From positions 1 to 20,735 of the forward strand of contig JAIJEI010000013.1 in assembly GCA_022739095.1 (NCBI GenBank): DNA of 20,735 bases, in the 5' to 3' direction. The notes under the pieces were generated by a model. That model saw nothing but the letters and a program-made list of their open reading frames with translations, was not told where the DNA came from and searched no databases. A program made the position numbers and the translations under genes. Positions 20,273 to 20,735 of this stretch are shown one piece after another; positions within the stretch are counted from its first letter, which is position 1, and every line of letters starts with the position of its first letter. The stretch comes from Bifidobacterium sp. (GTDB lineage: Bacteria > Actinomycetota > Actinomycetes > Actinomycetales > Bifidobacteriaceae).

Positions 20273-20735
20273 CTACGCGGCGGAATCGTCTGTCTGCTCA
20301 ACATCCGAGTCGTCATCCGCGGGTTCGATGTAGAAGACGACGGTTTCGCCGTAGTTGCGGCTTTCGGTAATCTGCCAGCCTTCGGGGGCGGTGGGATCAT
20401 CCGAGCGTACCGAGCGTTCGAGCATGATCACCGTGTTCTCGTTGGTGGCACTGCCCGCTGCCAAATCGGCCAGTAGCTGATTGCATTCAGCGGTCTCATA
20501 GGCGTAGGGCGGATCGATGAATATCACGTCGAATGGTTCGCCGAAGCCGCCAGCCACTTGCTCGGCTTTTTTGACCAGCGCACGGGCCTTGAGCGAAGCA
20601 TCCCATGAACGATTCTTCTGTAGCTGCGCCAAGGTTTTGGTAATCAGCGCCGCCGCAGGCCGGGAACTTTCCACGGCCACGAGTTCTCGCGCGCCACGGC
20701 TCAGCGCTTCGATGCCCAACGCACCAGTACCGGCG
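20273..20735 (-). CDS. rsmD: 16S rRNA (guanine(966)-N2)-methyltransferase RsmD (partial, N-terminus off the right edge)
   Basis: SAM-dependent methyltransferase that modifies G966 of 16S rRNA during 30S assembly. About 154 C-terminal codons are present, open to the window edge. The first visible residues AGTGALGIEALSRGA are the SAM-binding motif I of RsmD. The catalytic DPPY motif follows in FDVIFIDPPYAYE. The protein ends in an acidic tail (DDDSDVEQTDDSAA). RsmD is usually about 180-200 residues, so some 40-50 N-terminal residues lie outside. It converges on trmD with 23 bases between the stop codons. Confidence 0.95.
   Translation of the reverse strand, partial: AGTGALGIEALSRGARELVAVESSRPAAALITKTLAQLQKNRSWDASLKARALVKKAEQVAGGFGEPFDVIFIDPPYAYETAECNQLLADLAAGSATNENTVIMLERSVRSDDPTAPEGWQITESRNYGETVVFYIEPADDDSDVEQTDDSAA

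Overview
The window reads as a chromosomal segment of a high-G+C Gram-positive bacterium, most likely Bifidobacterium (B. longum group). This is inferred from the SenX3/RegX3-type phosphate regulators, the codon bias, two AroG-type DAHP synthases side by side, a C1-family PepC, a DivIVA-like polar coiled-coil protein, and start regions without Shine-Dalgarno sites that fit actinobacterial leaderless transcripts. I see no rRNA, tRNA, CRISPR array, transposase or phage gene. Apart from trmD, every gene is on the minus strand. No gap between genes exceeds 300 bases; the largest, 7926-8196, is 271.

Region 1 (1-6594) is a phosphate-starvation module transcribed right to left: sensor kinase senX3, regulator regX3, terminator, then lipoprotein pstS, permeases pstC and pstA, and ATPase pstB (cut by the left edge). 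The gaps carry PHO-box-like 11-bp direct repeats before pstS and senX3, a shared TACGTA(G/C)TTT motif in three gaps, and an RNA hairpin between pstS and pstC.

Region 2 (6595-11728) holds an MHS-type symporter with a long leader of competing hairpins, the MTA/SAH nucleosidase mtnN, and two class I DAHP synthases separated by a perfect 19-bp-arm terminator. The downstream DAHP synthase has a leader with a possible nine-codon aromatic-rich peptide (two Tyr, one Trp) overlapping a hairpin that buries part of its Shine-Dalgarno site. This suggests translational attenuation by aromatic amino acid supply.

Region 3 (11729-17709) contains aminopeptidase pepC, a DivIVA-like protein with tandem 11-residue repeats, a pyroglutamyl-peptidase homologue in which the usual catalytic His is Ser, ispD (MEP isoprenoid pathway) and a PgeF/laccase-domain protein. 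Degenerate copies of one roughly 48-bp palindromic repeat family lie in three gaps (8936, 15626 and 17661).

Region 4 (17714-20735) is an RNA-modification neighbourhood: a U32-family (TrhP/YrrO-like) protein with a disordered insertion, divergent from trmD (tRNA m1G37 methyltransferase), and rsmD (16S rRNA m2G966 methyltransferase), cut by the right edge. All functional calls come from recognisable motifs; no database search was run.
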